33,887 nucleotides of DNA from Candidatus Heimdallarchaeota archaeon (GTDB taxonomy: Archaea > Asgardarchaeota > Heimdallarchaeia > Hodarchaeales > Hodarchaeaceae), in contig DXJL01000160.1 in the NCBI GenBank assembly GCA_019057635.1, forward strand, positions 1 through 33,887. The letters run 5' to 3'. Shown here piece after piece: positions 13,840 to 20,917 of the stretch (the first letter of the stretch is position 1; every line of letters starts with the position of its first letter). The position numbers and the translations under genes are program-made. The notes beneath the pieces were generated by a model that worked only from the letters and a program-made list of their open reading frames with translations, ran no database searches and had not been told where the DNA came from.

Positions 13840-14196
13840 TCAGTAAGTAAATACTTGAGCGCCTACTGATTCAGTCAAGAGAGTGGTAGCACCAGCAAGT
13901 TTCACTCCTTCTATATAGTCTTCTTGATGGATCTCCCGAGCTTCTACACAGGGGACACAGGTGAAGACTCGTCCTCCCATTTCCATGAAATTTGTGATCA
14001 GTTCTTCAAGTGGGGTGAATGGGGGGAAGACCCAGCCTTTACAATAATCCTTGCGGACGACATTAACTCCTTCAGCTTGGAGAAACATTACAACTTCAGC
14101 GTCTAGTACGTGAGCAGCATTAGCAACTGCCCAAGCCATACTTGCTCGTTCAAAATTGTCGTGGCCATGTGTGGACACAATAACAAATTTAACCAT
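13840..14196 (-). CDS. DsrE-like small sulfur-transfer protein
   Basis: A 118-residue DsrE/F-like protein: MVKFVIVSTHGHDNFERASM, AEVVMFLQAEGVNVVRKDY, and GGRVFTCVPCVEAREI with the conserved cysteine plus a second one three residues on (CxxC). The frame is open upstream to 14262, but the ATG at 14196 starts the fold and follows AGAGGG. It meets the plus-strand sulfur operon tail to tail and follows the RAM-domain gene by 82 bases on its own strand. Third DsrE-like protein in 3.4 kb. Confidence 0.82.
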   Translation of the reverse strand: MVKFVIVSTHGHDNFERASMAWAVANAAHVLDAEVVMFLQAEGVNVVRKDYCKGWVFPPFTPLEELITNFMEMGGRVFTCVPCVEAREIHQEDYIEGVKLAGATTLLTESVGAQVFTY

Positions 14197-14278
14197 TTTG
14201 TTTCCCTCTTCTTTGTTTTCTAATTTATTTTTACTAAGTGTTTGTTTTAGTCGACTAAACAATGATTTCCCTTACTTT

Positions 14279-14599
14279 CTAGACTGATGATTGTTCTTCA
14301 GATTCCTGTAAATTACAATAATGTTCTTTAATTCGATGTTGGATTGGTGATTTTGAGATCCGAGATAAACCCGGAACACAATTAATGGCTGCAAGACTTT
14401 CAGCCAATCCTTCATCACCCAGACAACATAATTCGACTAATAAATCATATTCACCAAAAATCTGATACAGCCGTTTTACTCCCGTAATAGGAGTTATTTG
14501 TTTAATGATTTTGTCGATATCTCGACCAGGTTCAGTTTGGATCATAAGAAGAAGATCACGAGAAAAGCCAAGTTTCCAGAGACGACTCAAGGGAACCAT
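14279..14599 (-). CDS. Lrp/AsnC ligand-binding (RAM) domain protein
   Basis: A 106-residue protein that covers the ligand and oligomerisation half of Lrp-type regulators (DLLLMIQTEPGRDIDKIIK, VKRLYQIFGEYDLLVELCC). The usual N-terminal helix-turn-helix is absent. Upstream bases in the same frame encode RLKRLKEKGVLIKMVPL, like the end of an Lrp DNA-binding domain, before an in-frame stop, so the gene may descend from a full-length regulator. ATG at 14599 follows AAGGGG; a TTG at 14626 is the alternative. Upstream of the DsrE-like gene on the same strand, possibly sensing for it. Confidence 0.7.
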   Translation of the reverse strand: MVPLSRLWKLGFSRDLLLMIQTEPGRDIDKIIKQITPITGVKRLYQIFGEYDLLVELCCLGDEGLAESLAAINCVPGLSRISKSPIQHRIKEHYCNLQESEEQSSV

Positions 14600-14630
14600 C
14601 TTTATTAAAACCCCTTTTTCTTTCAATCGC

Positions 14631-14652
14631 TTAAGCCGCCAAGGCCGCTTAA
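14631..14652. promoter_or_regulatory. GC-rich palindrome between divergent genes
   Basis: A 22-bp imperfect palindrome with outer arms TTAAGC and GCTTAA, matching at 18 of 22 positions and notably GC-rich for this AT-rich gap. It lies 32 bases before the RAM-domain gene and about 100 before the SCP2-like gene. Either an operator or leftover coding sequence of the lost helix-turn-helix. Confidence 0.4.
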
Positions 14653-14750
14653 TCTGTTTTTCTCTTTTTCTTCCTTTTTATTTTGGGGTGGGGATACAAA
14701 TAAAAACATCTGATATTGGTTTCAGACAAGACTGATCAGAAGGGATACTC

Positions 14751-15098
14751 ATGCCAGAAACAGAAGAACAAGTTGTTCAAGGGATAAAAAAAGTACTAGG
14801 AAAACTTTCCGAAGAAGAAAATAGAAAGCGCTTTAAGAAATGGAATAAAACTATTGCTTTTTCATTTAAAGAATTTGATAAGACTTGGACAACTACCTTG
14901 ACAAATGGTTTAGCTGGTGATCTTGAAGAAGGTGGGATTGATAAATCAAAGAAGTATGATATACTTTTAATAACTAATTCCAAGACCTGGCTCGGTATAC
15001 TCAATAAAGAAATCAAAGCAATGAGTGCCTTTTCCTCAGGGAACTTGAAAATTAAGGGCAAGATGGTAGATTTATTGAAACTTAAAAAAGTATTATAA
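14751..15098 (+). CDS. SCP2-like (sterol carrier) domain protein
   Basis: A 115-residue single-domain SCP2-type protein: TIAFSFKEFDKTWTTTLTNG, then YDILLITNSKTWLGILNKEI and FSSGNLKIKGKMVDLLKL, the usual end of the fold. Such domains bind lipids or acyl groups; in prokaryotes the cargo is generally unknown. The ATG at 14751 follows AAGGG. Divergent from the RAM-domain gene, so it may share control with the sulfur cluster, but nothing in the protein links it to sulfur. Confidence 0.75.
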   Translation: MPETEEQVVQGIKKVLGKLSEEENRKRFKKWNKTIAFSFKEFDKTWTTTLTNGLAGDLEEGGIDKSKKYDILLITNSKTWLGILNKEIKAMSAFSSGNLKIKGKMVDLLKLKKVL

Positions 15099-15122
15099 TT
15101 ATTCAGTAACAACCTGAATAAT
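15098..15122 (+). terminator. Perfect 9-bp hairpin at the end of the SCP2-like gene
   Basis: ATTATTCAG (15098-15106) and CTGAATAAT (15114-15122) pair around a 7-base loop, beginning at the last base of the stop codon. Likely a terminator or 3'-end stabiliser. Confidence 0.5.
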
Positions 15123-15165
15123 AGATTTAATCTATCAGAAAAGTCAAATAAGATATGTAATATCT
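15122..15165. promoter_or_regulatory. Two short palindromes before the zinc-ribbon gene
   Basis: TAGATTTAATCTA (15122-15134) has 6-bp arms, AGATATGTAATATCT (15151-15165) has 6-bp arms and a GTA centre. They sit between the SCP2 hairpin and a TATA-like CTATTTATTAA (15224-15234). Possible operators. Confidence 0.3.
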
Positions 15166-15265
15166 AACATTCGGAGACATTTGTTAGAAGGACTTTTATG
15201 GATTTGATCTATTTTACATGTAACTATTTATTAATTACATAATGCATGTAATAAAATTCATTAAT

Positions 15266-15460
15266 ATGAGAGATATACGAATGAAGATTGGAAAACGGAC
15301 CATTTGCGATACTTGCGGACGTGTTGAATCGGAAAATCTAAAGATCTATGACCATCCAACGGAAAAAAATAAGCATTTGTGTGATCCCTGTAAACAAGAT
15401 GTGTATTTTGAAAATATCTCGGTTATCGCTAAACAAAAAAATAATCGACAGATGATGTAA
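15266..15460 (+). CDS. Small zinc-ribbon-like protein
   Basis: A ~64-residue basic protein with two CxxC knuckles, CDTCGR and CDPCK, about 25 residues apart, typical of a zinc ribbon or rubredoxin-like knuckle that binds one metal ion. The rest is Lys-rich and polar. The TATA-like element at 15224-15234 would place the transcript start near 15255, favouring ATG 15266 (or 15281) over the ATG at 15242. Function unknown; nucleic-acid binding or a protein contact is possible. It converges on thpR. Confidence 0.6.
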   Translation: MRDIRMKIGKRTICDTCGRVESENLKIYDHPTEKNKHLCDPCKQDVYFENISVIAKQKNNRQMM

Positions 15461-15471
15461 TGATCTAAGAT

Positions 15472-16050
15472 TTATGTAGATTCGTTTAGGGGGAACGTAG
15501 CTAGGTCTTTGTAGATAGCCCCCGTGGGAGTGAGTGTACTTTGTTTGAAGATGAATGAGTGAATCGTTTCTTCCTCACCAGAGAAGTCTTTCATAGTGGG
15601 TAAAAAAGTTGCTATCTCCTGTTTAGTCTCTATTGTTAGTTTTTTTACACGTCCTAGTGTTAAATGAGGAGAAAATCGCCTCTTTTCTTTTGGAAGACCA
15701 ATAGCTGATAATTTTTGGTCAACTTCTGAAGCCAACGCAATTAATTCTTGTTGGCCCAAAGAAATCCCCGTCCAGATGACACGAGGGCGATGCTCATTAG
15801 GAAAACAACCAATGCTGGAAAAATTTATTGAAAATGAGGGGAATGGGATGGAATCTAGTTCCTGTGAAATCTTTGAAAGCTGGTGTTCTGGGATCTCCCC
15901 AAGAAATTTCAGTGTCAAATGCAGTTGATTTGTTTTTACTGGTCTTATCCCTTTAATCTCTTGAAGTTTGGCTAAGATGCTATCGATTTTCTGGATGTTT
16001 GTGGGGTTTGAAATTTCTACGCATACAAAACATCGAACCAAGTTAATCAT
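15472..16050 (-). CDS. thpR: RNA 2',3'-cyclic phosphodiesterase
   Basis: A 192-residue LigT/ThpR protein of the 2H phosphoesterase superfamily. Both catalytic HxTx motifs are present: HLTLKFLG (44-51) and HLTLGRVK (129-136), flanked by the usual MINLVRCFVCVEI start and GCFPNEHRPRVIWTGI segment. These enzymes open or form 2',3'-cyclic phosphates and 2'-5' bonds on RNA such as tRNA halves. The ATG at 16050 and the length fit the family. Single-gene unit convergent with the zinc-ribbon gene. Confidence 0.92.
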   Translation of the reverse strand: MINLVRCFVCVEISNPTNIQKIDSILAKLQEIKGIRPVKTNQLHLTLKFLGEIPEHQLSKISQELDSIPFPSFSINFSSIGCFPNEHRPRVIWTGISLGQQELIALASEVDQKLSAIGLPKEKRRFSPHLTLGRVKKLTIETKQEIATFLPTMKDFSGEEETIHSFIFKQSTLTPTGAIYKDLATFPLNEST

Positions 16051-16139
16051 CTCTAGAATGTTGAAGGTGCAAGATAAGTTTTATTTCTCATAATTTAAAG
16101 ATTTTCCGCGTGCCGCATTTCAAACCTTAAAAAGTGTCA

Positions 16140-16161
16140 GTACACCTATATATAGATGTAC
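16140..16161. promoter_or_regulatory. Near-perfect palindrome over the TATA box of the padR gene
   Basis: A 22-bp sequence with ends GTACA and TGTAC around CTATATATAG; 20 of 22 positions are self-complementary. The centre is itself the TATA box, so a dimer bound here would shut off TBP. PadR proteins often bind such ATGT/ACAT-type palindromes and repress their own operon. The first ATG of the PadR frame is 190 bases further on. Confidence 0.6.
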
Positions 16162-16350
16162 ATACAAACACGGTTTTATCATGTCTCGATGCTGAAAAAA
16201 GTTCTCAGTAGAATAATTCGAGCAAAACATGTAGTTGGGACTTGAAGACTGTCAAACGATGACGAAAATAGTAGAAATAAGGAATCCAGGGATACACCTA
16301 CCATTATCCAAAACTGGGAACGTGATTTAAGACGTGGGTTACTCAAATTA

Positions 16351-16665
16351 ATGATCTTGCTTCTCATTCGGTTACGAACAGAAGAAGCACATGGTTATGG
16401 GTTAATTAAATTGCTCAGAGAAACTAATATTCCGTTAAAGGCTGGGACTGTTTATCCATTGCTTAAACGGATGGAAAGAGATGGTTTAATTGCCTCAATA
16501 ATTGCAGAAGATTTAGAATCTCCAGGTATGCCCCGTCGTATTTATACTATTACATCTGTTGGTGAATTGATGATCGAATCAATGATTCAAACTTATTTTA
16601 CTTACCATGATTCTATTCAAGGCTGGTATAATGAGATTCAATCCTTTAAGCGTGAAAAGAGGTAA
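16351..16665 (+). CDS. PadR-family transcription regulator
   Basis: A 104-residue PadR winged helix: EAHGYGLIKLLRETNIPLKA, then GTVYPLLKRMERDGLI and MPRRIYTITSVGEL, the family signature of recognition helix and wing. From the ATG at 16351 the first helix is cut short. In the same frame just upstream lies QNWERDLRRGLLKLM, which matches the normal PadR start, but no ATG, GTG or TTG precedes it before a stop (TGA near 16243). So the true start is non-standard, or a frameshift exists. The HAAS membrane gene follows after 5 bases, a common PadR partner. Confidence 0.8.
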   Translation: MILLLIRLRTEEAHGYGLIKLLRETNIPLKAGTVYPLLKRMERDGLIASIIAEDLESPGMPRRIYTITSVGELMIESMIQTYFTYHDSIQGWYNEIQSFKREKR

Positions 16666-16670
16666 ATAAC

Positions 16671-18836
16671 ATGAAGAAAATTCATAACGATGCCAAGGTG
16701 TTAATCCGCTCGTATATTGATAATGTTGAAGAATACTTGAAATCAACCTGTAAAATGCATCCAAATGAAATAGACTCACTACTAAATGAAATCAATGATT
16801 TTATGTTTATTCGAAGCAATGAGCTTGCCACAGGAGAAACGGTTTCACATTCAGACGTATTAGAAGCGATGGAAGAATGTGGTTCTCCCTCTGAAATATG
16901 TGACCAATATTTAGAATCAGAAAATGACCAGATCAGTCACCTAGATAAAACCAAGGCAAAATATGGATCAAAAAAAGCATCAGTAAAGAAACCACCCCTT
17001 TCCTTTCGTGGTTCTAAATCAAAAGTCTCCGCCGCATCCTCCTCCTCTACTAGTAATTATCGGGAGCAATTACGACAATATAAACTTTTTGCAATCTATA
17101 GGGTTATCTCTGCTTTTACCTTTATAATGCTAATTATAATGGTAGCAACAAGACCATTTGGAGATATTGGTGCAAGTTACTTTGATCTTTATGACGTAGA
17201 ATACTTCATTGACAATTCTCTCTCCCGTGGCGCTTTATGGGTACTTGCTTTTCTATTCTTCGAAGGATGGTTGATCCACAGATGGAAACAAAGGTTGTCA
17301 TTTAAAGGTTTTCTTCGAAGATTAGATGACGATTTTTTAATTATCATCGCAAGACTTGGATTTCTTGTTCTAATTTTTAAAGCCTCTTTATTACCCCTAC
17401 CTTGGAGAATTACCCCATTTTTCCCCTTGTTAATAGTTCTACAAATATTGTTGGAGAGACAATTAAAAACTCATTTTTGGATCAAAACTATTTCTCCATT
17501 CCTGATTAAAATTGCCCATTCAGTTGATACTGGCAATATTTTAGCAGACTTCAAACGAATACCTCATAATTGGCGTGATTCCTTTCAATATTATTCCAGA
17601 TATGAAAAGCTGATACTTTCCATTGGCGGGTCTTTTTTCCTATTTAGCTTGCTTTTCCCATGGGGGTATGGTTGGAATAGTGGATATTTTCGAGAAAATT
17701 TTCTCACAGCAAGATTAATGGGTGTGCTAAACATTCATCTGTTTGTAACGAGTGCAATTTTAATTGCTATGATCGTATTGAGCTTCTCAGACGATGGGGT
17801 TTCTCGCTCCAACCATAAATTGAATACTGTGAGTTTTTGGGTAGGTAGAATACTTGGGATTCGAACATTAATGATGGTTACTGCATATAATTACGATTAT
17901 TTCTCCTCTAGTATGTATATCTTTACTCCCCTCCTTATTCTGATATACGTGTTCTTTGAAACCACTGTTGGATTTCAAAGGCATTTAGCTGTAAAAAGAT
18001 CAATTGTTAGTGGACTTCAATATTTGGGTCAAGATCCTGCTTTGGTTTCATCACGTCACGAAATTCCAGAGACTCCTATCCCGGCCTCTCCATCTAATTC
18101 AGAAATTGTAACTGTTCCTACAATGGAAAGGTCTCAATCCTCCATGGAACCATCCAGAGAGGTGAGTGATTCAAAAACGCATAAAATTTTGAGGGGTTCC
18201 TATCAAACACTTCATACTTTAGCTTCAGCTTTGTATATAATTCTCACACCCGTATTTTCTTTCATAAAAGCCCTTGTTATTGCCCTCGTATTATTATTGG
18301 GCTCCGTGTACGAAGTTCTCCTCTTTCTTTTGATCTTACTTACTGGTACGAGTGTGGATGGTTCTTATGCTATTCCAACTTATTCTTTTGCTTCTGTTAA
18401 TAGTGGTGATTTGTATCAGATTGGAGGATTTACTATTTGGAGTTGGTATTTGTTAGGAGCGCTTACAGCTCAAATTTTCATTTTAGTCGTAATTGAATGG
18501 TTCCAGTTTGTTCGAAAGAAACCCGATGGAATTATAATTATTTTTTTCAGAAATTTCAGTCGACTTCTCATACTTGGCTTATTCTTAGGTTCCTGCTATC
18601 AAGTGATTACAGGTGATCTTTATGCGATGCCTCGTATTGTCATTATGATAGTCCTCGTCATATTTATGGAGCTTACCTCATTGAAAATCTGCCTAGAAAG
18701 AAGAAAATGGAGCAAAAATTTGTTAAATATCCCTGTTGGGTCAGTAACAGAACATGAAAAGACGCTTGATGTCACAAAAACAAGCAATATTATAGAAACA
18801 GGTAAAAAAAGTAGAAAGAGAGACAAAGAAGATTGA
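16671..18836 (+). CDS. Large HAAS-domain polytopic membrane protein
   Basis: A 721-residue protein. Residues ~1-85 look like a HAAS/DUF1700-type helical domain (VEEYLKSTCKMHPNEIDSLL, then EAMEECGSPSEICDQYL), typically encoded next to PadR. A Lys/Ser-rich linker follows. The rest is a long series of membrane helices, about 12-14, interrupted by a soluble stretch at ~455-505 and ending in a basic tail (KKSRKRDKED). No transport or enzyme signature was recognised. SD GAGGT precedes ATG 16671, five bases after padR, so the two are co-transcribed. It may be the envelope function that the PadR regulator controls. Confidence 0.65.
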   Translation: MKKIHNDAKVLIRSYIDNVEEYLKSTCKMHPNEIDSLLNEINDFMFIRSNELATGETVSHSDVLEAMEECGSPSEICDQYLESENDQISHLDKTKAKYGSKKASVKKPPLSFRGSKSKVSAASSSSTSNYREQLRQYKLFAIYRVISAFTFIMLIIMVATRPFGDIGASYFDLYDVEYFIDNSLSRGALWVLAFLFFEGWLIHRWKQRLSFKGFLRRLDDDFLIIIARLGFLVLIFKASLLPLPWRITPFFPLLIVLQILLERQLKTHFWIKTISPFLIKIAHSVDTGNILADFKRIPHNWRDSFQYYSRYEKLILSIGGSFFLFSLLFPWGYGWNSGYFRENFLTARLMGVLNIHLFVTSAILIAMIVLSFSDDGVSRSNHKLNTVSFWVGRILGIRTLMMVTAYNYDYFSSSMYIFTPLLILIYVFFETTVGFQRHLAVKRSIVSGLQYLGQDPALVSSRHEIPETPIPASPSNSEIVTVPTMERSQSSMEPSREVSDSKTHKILRGSYQTLHTLASALYIILTPVFSFIKALVIALVLLLGSVYEVLLFLLILLTGTSVDGSYAIPTYSFASVNSGDLYQIGGFTIWSWYLLGALTAQIFILVVIEWFQFVRKKPDGIIIIFFRNFSRLLILGLFLGSCYQVITGDLYAMPRIVIMIVLVIFMELTSLKICLERRKWSKNLLNIPVGSVTEHEKTLDVTKTSNIIETGKKSRKRDKED

Positions 18837-18839
18837 GTC

Positions 18840-19583
18840 TTATTTTCGTCTCTTTTTAATTAGAATTGGAATGACAGTCAAAGTAGCTATGGAGACGAAT
18901 AATTCAAATCCAGGTATTTCATCACCATTTCCATTACTTATTTCTTCAGTTGTGGTTGCATCTGATTCCCAAGCAGAATCATCATTTGGATAATAATCCC
19001 AATAAGAGACTCCTGAAGTTGCGGATGCGGCGAATGATGTGCCGTCACTTGTCCAAGCCCAAATAGCGACTTCCCAGTTTCCTGAGTTTCCCAGATTGTC
19101 CCAATACGTACTATTTGTTACCCATGAGAGATTATTGCCTGCAATAACAGGATCATCATCCCCAGTACCAAATGTCCCGAAATCAGTAGTATCTTTCCAG
19201 ATCCACCAGAAAGCTTCAGCTGAACCACTTTCAAAACCCCCAGCATAAAACCATGCTCCAGCATCAGACCCCTGTTCTCCGTCTGTAACAAATGAAATCC
19301 ATACCCAGTATAGATGTGTCCCATCAAAAACAGGAGCGGCTTGGAAAGTAATTGATAATGTTACTTGATCTCCACTTCCTTCAACAGCCGCAGAAACAAT
19401 GTCAATGTCGTCTTTGTAGTCGCCGTTATCGTAATCATAACTTAACTGACTCCAACTAATTCTTTCTACGTCATTGGTAGAGTCTGTTCCAATAGTGGCA
19501 TTCGGAAAAGCACTAACAACCGTAATGGAAAGAAATAATAGTAGAAAAGATCCTATAGTCATGTGTCGCTTATTTATCTTCAT
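18840..19583 (-). CDS. Secreted acidic protein with PGF-type membrane anchor
   Basis: A 247-residue exported protein. Residues 1-25 are a signal peptide; the mature part is acidic and rich in Trp, Asp and Gly and looks all-beta (LSITFQAAPVFDGTHLYWVW, ISFVTDGEQGSDAGAWFYAG), possibly DOMON- or carbohydrate-binding-like, though I cannot assign a family. It ends in DEIPGFELF, a hydrophobic helix and KKRRK, an arrangement like PGF-CTERM anchored proteins. Convergent with the HAAS gene, three bases between stops. Confidence 0.62.
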   Translation of the reverse strand: MKINKRHMTIGSFLLLFLSITVVSAFPNATIGTDSTNDVERISWSQLSYDYDNGDYKDDIDIVSAAVEGSGDQVTLSITFQAAPVFDGTHLYWVWISFVTDGEQGSDAGAWFYAGGFESGSAEAFWWIWKDTTDFGTFGTGDDDPVIAGNNLSWVTNSTYWDNLGNSGNWEVAIWAWTSDGTSFAASATSGVSYWDYYPNDDSAWESDATTTEEISNGNGDEIPGFELFVSIATLTVIPILIKKRRK

Positions 19584-19754
19584 AATTAATCTAAACCCAA
19601 TATTTAACTTCGATTTGAGAGTTTCTTTTCTTCCTCTCTAATCAGTATTTATGAACCTTACTAAACGAAAAAGCTACAACTGACCTTATTAAGAAATTAT
19701 GTCTGTTTTAGGCATAGAGAAGAAGTGTAGTCGTTTGGAATAAGGGGTTGTTCT

Positions 19755-19994
19755 TCATAATCCTAGTTCTTTTTTAATCAATGTTTTGAGTATTTTTTTC
19801 TCTAATTTTTGCTTGTTTGGGATTGATTTATCTCCCATAACTTTTTTCCCTACTTCTAACAACTGATCTTTTGCTATATCCTTTGCACCAGTTTCAGCGA
19901 TTATTTCTTTTACTGCTGCTTGTAATGCGGTACTCATCGCTTCTTTAACGGCCCCTTTTGCAGCCCCTTTCGCTAAACCACCAATTTTTTTCAT
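19755..19994 (-). CDS. Small basic helical protein, unknown
   Basis: A 79-residue Lys/Ala-rich protein (GGLAKGAAKGAVKEAM at the N-terminus, long helix-forming stretches after). The glycine/alanine-rich start could lie on a membrane. GAGAGG precedes the ATG at 19994. No family recognised. On the same strand as the HEXXH gene upstream, with the inverted repeats of 20043-20118 between them. Confidence 0.55.
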   Translation of the reverse strand: MKKIGGLAKGAAKGAVKEAMSTALQAAVKEIIAETGAKDIAKDQLLEVGKKVMGDKSIPNKQKLEKKILKTLIKKELGL

Positions 19995-20042
19995 ATAATC
20001 CTCTCTGAGAATTCTCTATCTTCCAATTCGGAAAATTAAATA

Positions 20043-20118
20043 AATTCAGGTGACGACTGAATTCTAGCGAATTTAAAAGTTCTCTTTCTGAGAAAATTCA
20101 GGATAGGAGAATTTTCTC
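20043..20118. repeat. Two inverted repeats between minus-strand genes
   Basis: AATTCAG/CTGAATT (20043-20049 and 20057-20063, 7-base loop) and GAGAAAATTC/GAATTTTCTC (20090-20099 and 20109-20118, 9-base loop) are both perfect. They follow the HEXXH gene and precede the small basic protein, so they could be a terminator for one and an operator for the other. Confidence 0.45.
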
Positions 20119-20214
20119 TCTGCTTCTGTTTCATGTAGAAGTAAAGAATCTGAACAGAATTGCTTTTAAAGTCGAAATAATCGATAAATTCTTTACTAAG
20201 CCCAATTTCAAAAC

Positions 20215-20745
20215 TTAAATGTATGTTAATCGGCTATCATGGTGATGAAGTTGGACGAATTCGATATTCCTTGGCGAATGTCCTTCAGGTTCGAAGTGAC
20301 CTTCATAAAATTCATGGGGAAATAAGGCATTCAGGCCCCACGCAGCAATTTTATAAACGGGATGTTTTGTATCAAATATTGCTCTTGATATCGTACTCGT
20401 GAAATCTCTTGTTTGTTGTTCATCGATCACCCCAATCGAATGAATATATTCATGAAGGAGTAAATGGAATAAATAAGCTTTGTAGTGGGCTTTTGGGGTC
20501 TCTTCTCGCATTATTTGCAATACATTTCGATTAAGATAAATTTCGTTGGTCCCAACACGATGGTATCCTCCCACAAACCCTTGTGGATGGAATCCAAGAT
20601 CTTCTAATCCTAGTAAAATTCCTGAACGTGATTTTCTAAGCACATTGCTAACAATTCTTCTGATTAAATCGAAAAGTTGAGAATAGTTGTTGGGATCTAT
20701 TGCGTCATATTCATTATAGAACGAGCGAAGTAATGTTTTATCCAC
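20215..20745 (-). CDS. HEXXH (zincin-like) putative metalloprotease
   Basis: A 176-residue cytoplasmic-looking protein. Residues 93-105 read FHLLLHEYIHSIG, an HEXXH zinc-binding helix in the right hydrophobic setting; the third ligand is not obvious (candidates lie in DEQQTRDF or the HEFYEGHFEPEGH segment). The C-terminus has a QLHHHD run. Only the motif is recognised, no family. The start is GTG at 20745; a TATA-like element ~18 bases upstream suggests a nearly leaderless transcript. Peptidase activity is inferred from the motif alone. Confidence 0.6.
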   Translation of the reverse strand: MDKTLLRSFYNEYDAIDPNNYSQLFDLIRRIVSNVLRKSRSGILLGLEDLGFHPQGFVGGYHRVGTNEIYLNRNVLQIMREETPKAHYKAYLFHLLLHEYIHSIGVIDEQQTRDFTSTISRAIFDTKHPVYKIAAWGLNALFPHEFYEGHFEPEGHSPRNIEFVQLHHHDSRLTYI

Positions 20746-20917
20746 AATTATTACCTATATAGCTATAAACACTCATCTTTTAATATGACTTGCTTTCGGC
20801 CATCGCAGATTCTTACAAAGGGAATGATTTTGATATTCGTAATCTGTCTATATACTCTTGATTAGATAAAAAGTAGAGAATGAGGGAAAAATTAACAATA
20901 ATTAACTCCATTAATCC

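Noticed and set aside
16190-16330. Two short leader frames (18 and ~23 codons) before padR as real genes
   Set aside because: No composition, motif or strong ribosome binding site supports them; kept only as a note on the padR start problem.
20090-20118. Transposon terminal inverted repeats
   Set aside because: The arms are only 9 bases apart and no transposase or target duplication is present.
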